This document shows positions 63,721 through 64,000 of a stretch of DNA of 64,000 bases, in pieces. Position 1 is the stretch's first letter, and every line of letters begins with the position of its first letter. The position numbers were made by a program, and so were the translations under genes. Under the pieces are notes generated by a model that was not told the origin of the DNA, did not search any database, and worked only from the letters and a program-made list of their open reading frames with translations. The stretch spans positions 29,000 through 92,999 of the forward strand of contig CAJNYU010001736.1 in assembly GCA_905331475.1 (NCBI GenBank). Reading direction: 5' to 3'. The DNA comes from Rotaria socialis (lineage: Eukaryota; Rotifera; Eurotatoria; Philodinida; Philodinidae).

Positions 63721-64000
63721 CTAAAGTAGTAGAAAATAAAATAATTTTTTTTTGAGTTAACGTTTGAGCTATATTACAACAAAAATCACACCATCTGACT
63801 TTCACTTAAATAGAAGTTTATTCATGAGTATATTGTATAATAAACAAATATATGCTAATTTTAACTTTATAAATAAATCTTAAGCAAAAAAATGTCACAA
63901 GAAAAATATTAACATTAACCATTAGTATAAATAAAAAATAAAATAGACTAATCAAGAATATTCTCTTTATTATAATCATTGAAAGTATCGTCGAAATCGA
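63721..64000. other. AT-rich right edge
   Basis: No gene recognised on either strand. Confidence 0.4.

Noticed and set aside
1-64000. CRISPR arrays, rRNA or tRNA genes
   Set aside because: No regular spacer-repeat array was seen and I could not identify a convincing tRNA or rRNA by eye; a covariance-model scan would be decisive for tRNAs.

Overview
The window is eukaryotic nuclear DNA from an animal. It is AT-rich, its genes are cut by many short GT-AG introns (mostly about 45-75 bp), and it carries animal-specific genes: a P2X receptor, an estrogen-receptor-type nuclear receptor, a fibrillar collagen, a WSB/SOCS-box protein and Nup133. I infer a bdelloid rotifer. The reasons are the compact introns, short stretches of the bdelloid telomere-type unit TGTGGG at interstitial sites, a fungal/bacterial-type GtaA glutaminase gene, splice-acceptor-like signals just upstream of most start codons (bdelloids trans-splice), and many small degenerate DNA-transposon derivatives. 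The species assignment is an inference; nothing in the window names it.

Layout. 1-119: possible first exon of a minus-strand gene leaving the left edge. 120-2820: no gene, two small inverted-repeat elements. 2821-7862: two tandem plus-strand genes for acidic, serine-rich coiled-coil proteins that share a PYPV-x-D-x-RD motif. 8771-9464: Ctr copper transporter. 9465-15520: transposon-rich stretch with three broken genes, namely a ubiquitin-like protein interrupted by a stop codon and a foldback element, an N/S/T-rich ORF on the minus strand carrying a TA-flanked element, and a TMEM272-like gene with an in-frame stop. 15719-17694 (minus): WSB-type WD40/SOCS-box protein, divergent from 17942-21522 (plus), a secreted GtaA-family glutaminase. 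22947-23513: DUF962/Mpo1-like membrane protein. 23620-29996: Nup133 in 27 exons, all joined in phase. 30090-32673 (minus): two-exon P2X receptor. 35996-44145 (minus): fibrillar collagen with N-terminal TSPN/LamG-like domain and C-terminal COLF1 domain. 45609-50100 (minus): NR3A (estrogen receptor-like) nuclear receptor, nine exons. From 50101 to the end no host gene is recognisable. That part holds transposon remains, chiefly a 3.67-kb element with hAT-type ends and a perfect 8-bp target duplication that contains a LINE remnant, followed by a frameshifted Tc1-like transposase.

The genes do not form a pathway; they are ordinary neighbours on a compact animal chromosome. I found no clear new multi-gene system. 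The most unusual observations are: a P2X receptor lacking two otherwise conserved ATP-contact residues; an estrogen-receptor-type receptor with one of three steroid-contact residues changed; the composite hAT-like element; a family of elements with CCCATGT ends and ACCGCGGT-type repeats; acceptor sites next to seven start codons; and a collagen C-propeptide missing two interchain cysteines. Exon coordinates were derived by hand and checked by reading-frame phase. One base (18249) is an unresolved N.
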